Shown: positions 9,967 to 20,805 of the stretch, piece after piece | Position numbering within the stretch: the first letter of the stretch is position 1 | How the letters are laid out: the number at the start of each line of letters is the position of its first letter | Source of the DNA: Cannabis sativa | Lineage: Eukaryota > Streptophyta > Magnoliopsida > Rosales > Cannabaceae | Reading direction: 5' to 3' | DNA length: 64,000 nt | NCBI RefSeq assembly: GCF_029168945.1 | Contig: NC_083607.1 | Coordinates: forward strand, 37,743,257-37,807,256 | Position numbers and translations under genes: made by a program | The notes under the pieces: model-generated | Told to the model about the DNA's origin: nothing | Database searches by the model: none | What the model saw: only the letters and a program-made list of their open reading frames with translations

Positions 9967-11863
9967 TGTTGGGTTTTATGCCCTAAATAAAACTCATTTC
10001 ATATAATCATGTTTTCTTATTAATAAAGATCAGAAATAACATTTTATGTTGCATGGTTCACATGATTTATTTCATGATTATATGTATACAATGTATGAAT
10101 TCTTTTTAAGTCCAGAACATATGAGTTGGTTAAAGATTATAGTGTTGTCATCACAGTGGAATATAATCTTTATTATATGTTCAAAAGTTTATTCCCTGAT
10201 TTGTCAGAACACTGGATTTAGACTGACATGGTATAATAAGCGATAGGTATACTTACACCTTGGAAAAGTGTTATGTCCTTTCCAGGACATTGGCAAAGTT
10301 TACCAGTATCGGATGTATGGAGTATACATCGGAAGGGACCGATATTGAACTTTGATTAGATATGTTAAAATTTACCGTAATATCTATTCAATTCAATATC
10401 ACCAGTTGATCCTAGATCACATGATCGAAATCCTGATATGGTTAGGCTCAATCTCAAGAGTGTTATTCGTGTTCTTTGATTTGTTAGTTAAGCCTAATTT
10501 TTGGTCAGGGCAATACATACATTTTGGGAACACGGTAATGCAATTGAGTGGGAGCGCTAACATAAATATGGAATCTATAGCTTCTACTTGGCAAATAGAA
10601 GTAAAGGATGATTTCCTTCGAGCTTAACCAAACGAAGATAAATGGTGGAGATCTCATTTCACTTAGGTGAAATATCATTTATACAGGGTTAAGTGTTTTA
10701 AGGATAAAATACATTGTAGGGTGTTACGGTAATTTAATCCCTTTACAGTGTAAATCATCTATATAGAGGATCATTGATCACATTAGGGTTATAACAATGG
10801 ATAACTAATGATGTGTCTATATCGTGGAACATATAGAGCGTTTCTATATGACTAAGAGTGCAATTCCAAGTTCTAAGTGTGGATTCAATGAGGAATTAAT
10901 AAGTTAGGGAATTTACTTGGTAAATTCGGTTCGACTTATTGGAAGCTCGTTTATAGACCCATGGTCCCCATACTAGTTGAGACCATACTGCTTATAAGAC
11001 TCAGTTAATTGATTTTAATTAATCAATTATAATTCTAAAAGTTAGACTATGTCTACTTTATGAATTCTCACAGTTTAAGGATGAAATCGTAAAGAAAAGG
11101 GTTTTTAGGTTTAATTATTAATTAAGAGACTTTGTATGTCTAATTAATAATTATTTTAAATGACAATATTATTTAATAATCTATTTTAGTTATTAAATAA
11201 TTAGTTTTGGCATTTAAATGATTAGAATTGGAAAAATGGCATTTTTTGAGAAATTGAAATAAAATTGAGGAAACTGCAAAATTCAAGTGAGGCCCATTTC
11301 ACTCTATGGCCGGCACCTCTTTGTGTGTTTCCCAATTATTATTTTCAATTTTAATTGCCATGTAATTGCTAATCAAAGCCTAGCAAAATAGGAAAGTGGT
11401 TGATCACACTAAATAAGGCAGTTAATTGATTACACAATAATTAAGGAAACTGTTTTATTTGGAAAGTTGTGCTCTCCCTTCTCCCTATATAAAGCAACCT
11501 TTGTTCTCTTCTCTTGTAAGCCATAAGCCACGAAATTCAAGAGAGAAAAAAAGAGAAAAATTTAGAATCCTTTTGAGATGAGTAATGCCCACACACATCA
11601 AGTGGTATCTCAATCATAGTATGTAAGACTATGGAATTTCTGCATCAAAGAAGGAGAAAAGAAGATCCAGGTTCAGATCTTGGTGATGCTCTGCTACAGA
11701 AAGGAATCAAGGGCTAGAGATCTAAACGGAAGGAGTCATATTATTCTGCTGCACCCACTGTAAGGTTTTCTAACTTTATTTTCATTGTTTTAGAATTCAT
11801 ATTAGGTTGTTAATCCAACATACTTGTTAGTAAATCTAGATCCTGGTAAAATAATTTCCAACA
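9967..11863 (+). repeat. 3' LTR of copia element A
   Basis: 1897 bp, the partner of 1730-3639. It is followed by the second TSD copy ATTTC (11864-11868), where the Tat-1 sequence resumes. Small length differences include a shortened segment near 10850 (ATATGACTAAGAG) and a missing piece near 11778. Confidence 0.93.
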
Positions 11864-11868
11864 ATTTC

Positions 11869-12480
11869 CTGGTCCAGAACAATTTCTTTCGATTCTTCAA
11901 TTGGTTTCAATAAGCTTCTTGCATCTAGAATTTGAGGATCAAGATCTTCACCCTTCTTCTCACTTTCTTCTGTCAAGACCGCCATCAGCTGGTGACCGAC
12001 TTTTCTGTGTTGTAGCTCTATACGATAGCATTCGTGAGCCACCATCTGATTACCTTGCACTACTCCCACACCCATTGGTGTCTAAAACTTCAGGGATATG
12101 TGCTTGATCGAACTAACTGTCCCTAGTTCGATTAGTGTTGGACGACCCATCAGTATATTGTAAGTTGATGGCGAGTCGACAACCAAAAAGTCTCACATAA
12201 TGGTGGACAAAGGTACCTCAACCAAGGTCAATTTGAGCTCGACTATTCCTTGGCTGGCGACATTATTGCCAATAAATCTACAGAGATTTACCATACAAGG
12301 TCTCAATTTAGCTTCTTTGAGCCCCATCTTCTTTAGTGTTTCCTTGTTGGCGAGCTGGATAGCGATCAACACTGGGTCAAAGTGAGAGTATCTCACGTTC
12401 TCTTGATCTTCTTTCAAAAATATAATCGGAGGCTCTTCATCTACTCCTGCAGTATGCAGTCCTCCCGAGATAATTAGGCC
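11869..12480 (-). pseudogene. Tat-1 protease and start of RT linker
   Basis: Minus-strand pieces give a Tat-lineage retropepsin region in order. From right to left on the minus strand these are VRYSHFDPVLIAIQLAN, KKMGLKEAKLRPC with [52 protein letters not shown], and then MGVGVVQGNQMVAHECYRIEL with DPQILDARSLLKPIEESKEI. The catalytic D(N/S)G of the protease is not visible between ANKETLKK and MGLKE, where a deletion is likely. The reading is continuous with the RT remnant at 1180-1729 once element A is removed. Confidence 0.75.
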
Positions 12481-14675
12481 TCTCCTTCAACAGGAGGAGG
12501 TTGTAATCCTTGGTCGCTTTGGTTGTTGGGTGGATTGGGCTGGTTATGTACATTGCTCTGCCCTTTCACATATTTCTTGAAGTGGCCTCGCGCGATGTAA
12601 CTCTCCATCTCATCTTTCAACTGATGACACTCTTCTATTGTATGCCCAATATCTTTATGCTACTTACAGTATCTGGTTGGATCCCTTTTACATCTCGCAT
12701 GCCTCATGGGCTCAGGTTTACTGAGTGGAACCTTGTGCTCATGCTCGAGGTTGATAATCTCTCGAGTTTCATTAAGCTCGGTATAGATAGTGTAAACTCG
12801 GACGTATTTGTCGTGCTTCTTTTGTTTCTTCTTGTCTTTGGACGACCCCTTAGAGTCATCTTTCCTCTTTGAGCCAGAGGCCCCTAGGTTATCAACTTTA
12901 GTCAAGATAATACTTGTTGAAACAATGTTGGGTTTGCTTCCAAAGCCTGTTTGTAATAACTTCACCTCTTTTTGAGCTTCTTCCTTTTGAACAAATATTT
13001 GAGCCCTCTCATTAAACTTAGTGATGTTTCTAACTAGACGACCCTATAGATTGTCCCATAGTTTGCCTCCAACGGTGGAAAGATCAGTAGTGATCCCTAC
13101 CTGAAGGGTAGTGAGCTGGGTACTATCATCAAAATTTCTTACTCTCGCAGCAGCCATGCTAAAACGACTTAGGTATGCCTTAAGCGTCTCACTAGGCTAT
13201 TACTCTATGTTTGTGAGCGAGGATGCATCGGGTCGCCTATTCCTTGCAGCCTCGAACTGCTTTTTAAAGTCCTTGGATATTTGTCCCAAGAAGTGATGGA
13301 ATGATGAGTAAACTTACTGAACCAGCTGCTTGCTACTCCAACTAGTGAGGTGGGAAACAAAATACAACATATATTGTTTGAAACATTGCTAGCTCACATT
13401 ATAATATTGAAGTTATTCAAATGCAAGAAAAGATCAGTGGTCCCATTATATGACAAGACGTGGGGGTTTTTAAGTGCCTGGGGAAAAGGAGTATTCATGA
13501 TATGTAGATGGTATTGCTCGAGTTCTTCATCTGAATCATACCCCGATTATTTTCCTTGCTCCCCGACTTGATCCTCCAACTAATGTATTTGCAATTGGAT
13601 TGAATCCCCTTGTTTTGGACCAAGTTATTGGTGAAGATCAGGTTTTTTCTGGTTCAAGTGTTCTCGTAGATTCGATTGGTTATGATGGCTGGCGGACCTC
13701 GTTCTACTCATAGACTGTGTCCTACTTATGGACCTTGTCCTTGAGTGACTTGCAGTCTTACTCGTGCCTATGCTTCCTCGATCATTATCGCGATGAGTAC
13801 TCTCTCCTCCTCGCATTGATCAGTTGTGGGTTCTTGTGCACCCTGAGGTAACACCCGCCTCTTCACGCCCCGTTCTTCTCCCTTAGGCCTTGCTCATCTT
13901 GTTCCCCCCACTGGGGTTTGTGCGAGCCCCTTCGATATGGGTTTGGGAAGAATATTGGCGATTCCTCGTTCATGACCTAGGTGCTCCAGGTTGTGTCCTA
14001 GGATTTTTGTTGTTTCCATGAGGAATTTCCTGTTCCCTAGTTTCTGGTCGCCTTCTATTTTCATTTCTATGAGATGGTTCTGGTTGATCATTTGGCTGCT
14101 CGTTTTCAGGGTGAACCTCAGCTACCTCAGGCTGCTCGTTTTCAAAGGATTCCTTAGTTTCCCCAGGTCGTCCTTCCTAAGCGTTCTAGGGGTTCCCTTG
14201 AGCTGTCTCTTGCCACCTAGTTTGTGAGTTGCGAGGTCTGCCTCGTGGTGCTCTCTCTCCAGGGTCAGGTTGATTTTGGGTATCATTCTCTTGTGTCGTC
14301 CTAGCAGCGGCTGCCTCACATTCCAACTCAGCATTCCGTCGGTTTGCCTCCTCTAGGCGACGTCTAAGTTGGCGGTTTTCCAACTCAACAATTGGTATGT
14401 ATCTTGTAGGATCATAGGTGCCATTCTCACCAACCGGAATTGGGAAGAGGCCTACCAATGTTCATTCTAGGTTCATCGTACCTTGTTCCCGGATTCTGGG
14501 TTCTCCTTCAATGTGTGGTCCGTAAACTTGGGCCACCCTCAGTTTGGGTTCTCTTGGGACGAGTGGTCCAATTAGATTGTGAGTTAAAAGGCCTCCGAGA
14601 GCCTATTAGCTCTTTTCCAAGACGGTAAGTTGTTTCTTCATGAGGTGCGTCAATGTTTTCTCCGTTGCCAGCCAT
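12481..14675 (-). pseudogene. Tat-1 gag, degenerate
   Basis: The minus-strand start MAGNGENIDAPHEE is at 14675. A coiled-coil-like segment, ELENRQLRRRLEEANRRNAELECEAAAA (near 14310-14390), follows, then Arg/Ser/Gly-rich repeats (SHSRTRSISRTQSMSRTRS near 13700-13770). The C-terminal gag part includes FGSKPNIVSTSI, LGASGSKRKDDSKGSSKDKKKQKKHDKYVRVYTIYTELNETREII, and a knuckle-like RYCK-HKDIGHTIEECHQLKDEME (near 12590-12670). Several frameshifts and stops break it. The order agrees with the LTR and PBS to its right, so this is the 5' half of a minus-strand Tat element. Confidence 0.7.
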
Positions 14676-14731
14676 GGAGAAGATAGTTTTTTGTACGTAA
14701 CGAGGTTTTTTCTGAGCTTTTTTCACGAAGA

Positions 14732-14750
14732 CTCTCAATGAAAGCACCAA
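14732..14750 (-). other. Primer binding site of Tat-1
   Basis: On the minus strand TTGGTGCTTTCATTGAGAG follows the LTR end by two bases. The same string is found at the Tat-2 element (22729-22746), which supports its role. I do not assign the primer tRNA. Confidence 0.65.
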
Positions 14751-14752
14751 AC

Positions 14753-15120
14753 TGTTAACACAGATTTTCGTTAACTATATTTAAGCCTAAATTGTGATAG
14801 ACTTGCACACAAATTAAAAGCTGTAAGGAAAAGGTAAGAACACAAAGGTCTTTACGTAGTTTTGCAGTTAAAATGCTACATAGTCCACGAGTCAATCTTA
14901 TTAGATTTCTGATATAGCTCTCAGGCCTCTTTTCTCATGAATTTTTTGTCCCTTTTTTAGTATAACCTGCGCCTATTTATAATTACATAGGAGGACAGTT
15001 AATTACATAGTTGACTGATATTTTACAACAATTATCCCCTGAAGTCATGGTATTTGTTTACATACCACGTAAAATAAATGCAATTAATATTTAAAAATCA
15101 CACAGCTGCGATAGGTCTAC
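14753..15120 (-). repeat. 5' LTR (3' part) of Tat-1
   Basis: On the plus strand it begins TGTTAACACAGATTTTCG, so the minus-strand LTR ends in CA just before the PBS. It contains an AT-rich TATA-like run (minus TTATAAATAGG near 14965-14980) and a leader similar to that of Tat-2 (GACTCGTGGACTA against GACTTGTGGACTA). The outer boundary is not clear; 15120 is approximate. Confidence 0.5.
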
Positions 15121-15680
15121 TTTTACCGGGTCAATGTAAACATGTGTTAAATATGTTGTAAATCGCGTCGTTCTGGAACGTCTCACTGGGAATCATAGCA
15201 AGATTAACCTTGGTAGTGAGCTGGAGCTTTTCCCATGTCTTTTCGAGGTTGATAATCTAAGCCTCATCGTTCTTGCGCTTGAAGACATAATGCTCCATCT
15301 GAAAATCACGGTTCTTGGTGACAAGGTGAACCTCCACAGTCAACATCATTTGTATGTCAGCTTCTATTTGAGAGAACTGACTCGACGGAGTTGTGAAACC
15401 CATTGAAAGGTGTTTGGCGCTGATTAATGAAGGTGCCATGAGCACACCTTCCTATAGAGGTGGATGCATCACTATTGGCTATTTGGATTTACTCAACTGT
15501 TATACTTAGTTTGTATAGTGTGTATTATACAATAAGTGTCTTACCAGACATCATGTCTCGTCTTTTAATATGTAGTGAGGTTGATGCCTTGCCTTGTACA
15601 TCTGATGTCGTATGGTTTCTCATTAATGCGCGAGGTAACAGTTTGTATTCATCCGAATTTGATACATGTCCTCTCCTGAT
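15121..15680 (-). other. Unassigned segment with a degenerate minus-strand ORF
   Basis: A minus-strand ORF at 15257-15445 reads through [26 protein letters not shown] and [11 protein letters not shown], then a stop, then IINLEKTWEKLQLTTKVNLAMIPSE to about 15165. The composition looks protein-coding but I recognise no family. It may be the outer part of Tat-1 or a separate fragment. Nothing else is visible. Confidence 0.3.
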
Positions 15681-15689
15681 GTGCTAGCC

Positions 15690-15804
15690 AAATTTCGAGT
15701 ATAACACTTATATATTAAGCTTATAATCATGTGTGAAATATGTGAACAAAGCTTATGACTTTGTCATGGTATGATTTCTGATCTTTATTGAAAGTAAATA
15801 TAAT
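15690..15804 (-). repeat. Degenerate minus-strand copia LTR of the A type, inner piece
   Basis: Reverse-complement wording matches the first part of the A LTR: GATTTCTGATCTTTATT at 15770-15788 and TTCACATATTTCACACATGATTA nearby. It breaks off where solo LTR C enters and resumes at 20771-20803 with the LTR start. This gives another copy of the A superfamily, in opposite orientation and old. Confidence 0.5.
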
Positions 15805-16313
15805 TGTAATATCCCGATAAGCCTAATGGTAAATAATTACGATTTATATTTATATTATGGGTTAATCATGTAATAAGTGGGATTATGATCCTACTAGTCT
15901 ATTTCAGCATAAAATTTAAATTTTGCTACAAATGAGTAAATAAGCATAATTTATAAATTTCAGAGATTTATATAGCATGTGTGAATGTAATAGGTGCTAT
16001 AAATCGAATATATAATATTTAGGTTCGGTGACCCTGAAGACTCGATAAGTGGATAAATAAGCGTAATTTGTTAATTACAGAAATTTATTTAAAATACGTG
16101 GATATAATATGAGTTATTTATGAAATAAAAATATTTTCAATTTTGGCAACCTTAGAGACTCGATTGAAGGCCAAAAATATTACAACAGTTTTAGTTAGAA
16201 ATACTTATGAGATTATTGGGATAAGTTGATTTTAGAACTACTAAAGCATTTTGGGTACTCAAAGTTGGCCAAATACCCTAGAAGTAGAAGTTTCTTAGTG
16301 GTTAAGATATATA

Positions 16314-19230
16314 TAAGATAATTATTAATAATAATTTTTTTTATCAACATTATATTATTATTATTATTAATACTATCATATTATTATTATAATATTATTT
16401 TATATATATGAAAGTTAAGTTAAGTTTTTATATACATATAAATTATAAGTTATATCAGTAAACAGTAAATGAACGAACGAACGAACTCTCGTTCTCCCTC
16501 TTCGACAAAACTTTCTCTCCCTATATTTATTTTCTTCGAATGTTATCTTGAAACTTAGTGATCTAAGCTCCGGTAGTAGCAGAATAACAAATCCTTGAAG
16601 AGGGAAAGCTTATGGTCCGTTTTACTTTCGTTTTAAGTTTAAAAAAACGATTGGTTTTATATAGGGGTTTTATTATTTAGAGTGGCTATAGAGATTCTGA
16701 CTTTGTAGAATTATTCTTTGGTAGCTATGAAAATAGTTTCGATGCTTAGTTATTGAATTTGAGGTGATTTTTAGTTAGAAATGGAGTTTGAAACATTTTA
16801 AAGCTTAGTCCGAACTTTAATGGCGTTTTTCATTTAAGGGATCGATTTTAATTTTTGTTACATAAGGATGGTAAAGTTTATGGTATATATGCGCCCTATG
16901 AAATTTGGAGTGATTTGGATCAGTTTTGCTAGTGTTTTGGTAAGTGCAAAATTGGAATTTTTGAGTTTCGCCTTTTTTAGAAATTCCTAAGAGATCAAAA
17001 ATTATATTTTTGTCATAACTTTTCACTCGGATGTCCGTTTTGAACGTTCTATATTAATGGTTAAAAAATAATAAAATAATTATTAACAATAAAATTTTTA
17101 GTAATATTTTTATTAATGTTACATTATTATTATATTATTATAATAATATTATTTTTATATATATAAAAAGTTAACGTTAATTTTTATATATATATATTAT
17201 AAGTTATATCAGGAAACAATAAATGAATTAACGAATGAACTCTCGTTCTCTCTCCTTCTACAAAAATTTCTCTCTTTATATTTATTTTCTTCAATTTTCA
17301 ACCTAAAACCTAGCTATCTAAGCTCTAGTAGTAGCAGGATAGCAAATCCTTAAAGAGGAAAAGCTTAAGGTATGGTTTAATTTCGTTTTAAGTTTTAAAA
17401 AAATGATTAGTTTTACATAGGAATGTCAATGGGGCGGGTCAGATCTGATCCGACTCTGATCCGACTTGATCTAGATTATGCACGGATCTGTCCCGCCCCA
17501 CCCCGTTGGATCAGATACTCAGATCGGATCTGATCCGACCCGCCTTATACGGATCGGATCTGATCCGACCCAACTTTTTTTTTTTTTTAAAAAAAAAATA
17601 TATTTTATATCTAAATTTATAATTTTTTTTTTCCAAAATTTATTTGTTTAAGAACTAATAATGCATCATTTTTTTTCTTATATATTTTTATTTTATTTGT
17701 CAAAATCAATAAAAAAAATATATCAAATTCTTATCACATAAAATTGTAATTTTACTATTGAAAATTTAAAATATATCACCATTTGTTAATTTCCCCTATT
17801 TTATTAACCTTAGCCATTTTTTAATTTCAACTATAATCAACAAAACAATACACAAGTTGTCATCCTTATATCACCGCAGCACACAAATTTTCTCAGAACT
17901 TACTTCACTATGGATGAATATATAAGATATTCAAACTCTTCTATAAGAAAGGTGTATTCCGTTAATAATTCTAAGAAAACTTACAAATTGTTGCTTATCT
18001 CTAAGTTCAAGATTATCAAGCAGATCTTGTACCTCAACTTCACTCTCAGTCTGCACAAAGTGGAAAAACCTTTAAAATTCAACACCATAAATAGCAAAGC
18101 ATTTATTTTCAGATAAAAAAAATATTCCAGCGTCCATAGAAATCCAAAACTAAAGCGGGTTTCAATAATTTATGTACAAAACTAATCTACCATTGAATTG
18201 GCTCCTTCATCCCATATCAAACCTAACTAGCTTAGATACCATTTGATTCATTTTTGTGGAGAGATACAAAACTGTAGCTTCAAGATGAGAAGATAATGGA
18301 GTATATAACAAAGTTTCAACATAACATTCTAGCATGATCACATAATAAACTTGACTAAATAAACGAAGACTATGATATGTGCCTGTTGATAGACACCTTG
18401 ACAATTCATTGAACCAACAATAGACTTCTTTTAGTGAAATTGTCAACAATCAAAAATAAGAACGTGAACTGTTATCAAAATTGTCTCTGAAGTATTCCTA
18501 TTTTTATTGAAGTGAACCCAAGTTATTCTAGACTACTTCTCCATGTCTTTAAAAGTATTCCTATGCATCCAATTAGAACAGGAAATAAAAAATAAAAAAG
18601 AATACTTAAAAAAAAATATATATTAAAAAGTACAAATCTTTTTTTTTTTAAAAAAAATATATATTTAAAACGGATCGGGTCAGATCCGATCCGTAAAAAA
18701 AATAAGCGGGGCGGGTCAGATCTGATCCAAGATCCAATAACTATCCAAATGTTTCGGATCAGTAATGATCCGTCGGATCGGATCACTGACCCGATCTGAA
18801 TGAATGGATCTTTTTGCCATGCCTAGTTTTATATAGGGGCTTTATGATTTAGAGTAGTTATAGAGATTCTAACTTCGTAGAATTGTTCTTTGGTAGCTAT
18901 GAGACTAATTTCTATGTTTACTCGTTCAATTTGATGTGATTTTGAGTTAGAAATCGAGTTTGGAAAATTTTTAAAGCTTAGTCTGAATGTTTATGGCGTT
19001 TTTCATATAAGGGCTCGATTTTAATTTCTATTAAGTAAGGATTGTAATATTTATGGTATATATGCGTCCTGTGAAGTTTTGAGTGATTTGAATAAGTTTT
19101 GGTAGTATTTTAGTGAGTACAAAAATTGGGATTTTCGAGTTTCACCGTTTTTAGAAATTCTTAAGAGATGAGAAACTGTATTTTTATTATAACTTTTACT
19201 CGAGTTTCCATTTTTGACGTTCTATATACC
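16314..19230 (+). repeat. Tandem duplication inside LTR C, about 750 bp per copy
   Basis: Copy 1 runs from about 16314 to 17060 and copy 2 from about 17061 to 19230 without the hAT insert. Both start with an ATT trinucleotide-rich run, pass through GAACTCTCGTTCTC, GTAGTAGCAG-ATAAC/AGC and ATTCTTTGGTAGCTATGA, and end at CATAACTTTT and GTTCTATAT. The copies are visibly diverged, so the duplication is old. The junction lies at a shared GGTTAA-type string. Confidence 0.75.
17418..18825. mobile_element. Non-autonomous hAT-type transposon, 1.4 kb
   Basis: Terminal inverted repeats TAGGAATGTCAA and (reverse complement of the right end) TAGGCATGGCAA match at 10 of 12 positions and fit the hAT end consensus. 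The 8-bp target duplication is GTTTTACA at 17410-17417 and GTTTTATA at 18826-18833, one mismatch apart. The uninserted site is seen in copy 1 of the surrounding duplication (GGTTTTATATAGGGG). Both ends carry dense GGATC-based palindromes (17432-17572 and 18670-18800). No transposase ORF is present. The middle (17880-18480) is less AT-rich and may hold captured sequence. Confidence 0.88.
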
Positions 19231-19615
19231 ATTTCAAAGCTTGCAACGAGCTCTAAAAATAGTGTATGTTTTAGAGCCAAAACATAAGTTATAGTTAGTG
19301 TATTTTTACCGAGGGGTTTGGTAGAAAATCCTAGATTATCTTATGTGAATATTAAGCAGTGTTTTAGGGGTTTACCGTTTTTGTGACATAGGACTGAGAT
19401 CATCGAGGATTGTTCTCCAATTGGGTTGGCCAATATATATGAACCTAGATTAAAGGTAAGAAAATTATATTTTACTGCATATTACTTTGATTGTAATATA
19501 ATTAAGATTTTTATGAATTAATAATGTTGAGATATAGTTAATATTGCTATATAATGAAAAGAATGATTGGTAAAGTATTGATAATGTGATGATATTATGC
19601 AAGTGATATATGGAC

Positions 19616-20122
19616 TCACCTGATTAGGTGATGCAATATACCTGACAACGTACTAAGCGTAGGTACGGGATTCAGTAACATATGATGAGTACGAGTGTAT
19701 GTACGGGCTCATTTGATTAGGTGATGCGATATACTTGGCGACGTACCAGCGTAGGTACGGGCGTTAGTGACATATGTTGAGTATCAAGCATAGGTACGGG
19801 CTCACCTCATTAGGTGATGTAATATACCTGACGATGTACTGGGCATAGGTACGAGTGTTAGTGACATATGATGAGTACCGGGCGTAGGTACAAGCTCGTT
19901 TGATTAGACGATGCAATATATTAGTGCCAGGTTATGGCATAGGCTCACCTGATTAGGTGATGCAATTATATGATATATGGGTGCAGGTTTTGGCATAGGC
20001 TCACCTGATTAGGTGATGTAGTTATGCGATACAAGAGTGCTAGGCTATGGCACAGACTTGCCTGATTAGGCAATGCAATACAGGATTATCAAATTAAAGC
20101 ATCGACTTGCCTGATTAGGCAA
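19616..20122 (+). repeat. Array of eight short hairpins with covarying stems in LTR C
   Basis: Hairpins of a 6-bp stem and 4-base loop start at 19616, 19709, 19802, 19896, 19945, 20001, 20058 and 20107. Spacing is about 93 for the first units and 49-57 for the rest. Stems are TCACCT/AGGTGA (four, plus one with loop CATT in place of GATT), TCATTT/AGGTGA with G-T wobbles, TCGTTT/AGACGA with one wobble, and TTGCCT/AGGCAA (two). GTACGGG and GGTAC strings recur between them. This is a repeat array, not a CRISPR. Confidence 0.8.
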
Positions 20123-20770
20123 CGCGATGTTAGGAAGATGGTTACTTTACGAGGTAACATATATATAATTTATATGATTAAATGAATATGAATTTTGTTA
20201 TGTGTATAATAGTTTTGTATTACCAAATAGTTGTATAATAATATTTATTCGTGGCAGATGATAGTAGTAATTAGGATTTAATCTTATGAACAATGTGTGA
20301 TGGTTTGATTCTGATTGTATATAAATGAAAATATTCGAATAATAAATTATATGATTATTATTATTACTTTTGTTGTTAAGTCCTTTTGACTCACGGGTGC
20401 TATGTGGTGCAGGTAAAAAGGCAAAGAAAAGCTAGATCAACCATGAGGTGATAGTCTTCTCCAGCAATGTACATATTGACCTCACCGACCTGCATGCTAA
20501 GTTTCTAGGAGTTGTTTTGAAAGCTATATATGCTGTGTATTTTGATGTTGTATTTAAATGGTTGTCTTATATATTTCTTTAGCAAAACTTTTTATTACAG
20601 GGATCCCCAAAACACACTTTTTATGCCATTATAATGTTTGTTTTTAGTATTTTACTTTAGTTAAGTTTTTAATATTATCACGATTTTTAATAATTAATTA
20701 TTCTATTAGTATTAAACTAGTTTATAAAAACACACACGTGACATCCTTATAGATAGGGTGTTACAATAAT

Positions 20771-20803
20771 TATATTGAATAGTGTTTTATTTAGGGCATA
20801 AAA
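20771..20803 (-). repeat. Start of the degenerate minus-strand A-type LTR
   Basis: GTTTTATTTAGGGCATAAAA is the reverse complement of the A and B LTR start (TTTTATGCCCTAAATAAAAC). It continues the fragment at 15690-15804 across solo LTR C. The terminal CCCAACA has decayed. Confidence 0.55.
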
Positions 20804-20805
20804 TT

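Larger units (their letters stand above)
1730..11863 (+). mobile_element. Ty1/copia LTR retrotransposon A, structurally complete, coding-dead
   Basis: Two LTRs of about 1.9 kb begin TGTTGGGTTTTATGCCC and end TTCCAACA. The 5-bp target duplication ATTTC lies at 1725-1729 and 11864-11868. A PBS follows the 5' LTR and a polypurine tract precedes the 3' LTR. The internal 6.3 kb has a GC-rich island, a long AT-rich leader with conserved islands, and a plus-strand copia pol remnant (integrase, RT/RNase H) full of stops. No gag ORF remains. It interrupts the minus-strand Tat-1 element. The LTRs differ by roughly a few percent by eye, which is little compared with the ruin of pol. Confidence 0.94.
15805..20765 (+). 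mobile_element. Solo gypsy LTR C, with internal duplication and hAT insert
   Basis: It begins TGTAATATCCCGATAAG, ends GATAGGGTGTTACA, and is flanked by ATAAT at 15800-15804 and 20766-20770. There is no PBS, gag or pol inside, so it is a solo LTR formed by LTR-LTR recombination. It shares the conserved 3' landmarks of the gypsy LTRs here (GACTCACGGGTGCTATG near 20390, GGGATCCC at 20600-20607). Unusual features are an internal tandem duplication, a hAT insertion and an array of covarying hairpins. Confidence 0.88.

Noticed and set aside
15257..15445. Host gene exon on the minus strand
   Set aside because: The stretch looks protein-like but has an in-frame stop, no splice context I can support, and lies among transposon remnants; kept only as an unassigned segment.
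17910..18449. hAT transposase gene inside the 1.4 kb transposon
   Set aside because: The two short ORFs there show no transposase or hATC dimerisation words; the element is a deletion derivative.
19616..20122. CRISPR-like array
   Set aside because: Repeats are short hairpins with varying stems and unequal, similar spacers inside a plant LTR; no cas genes and a eukaryotic context.
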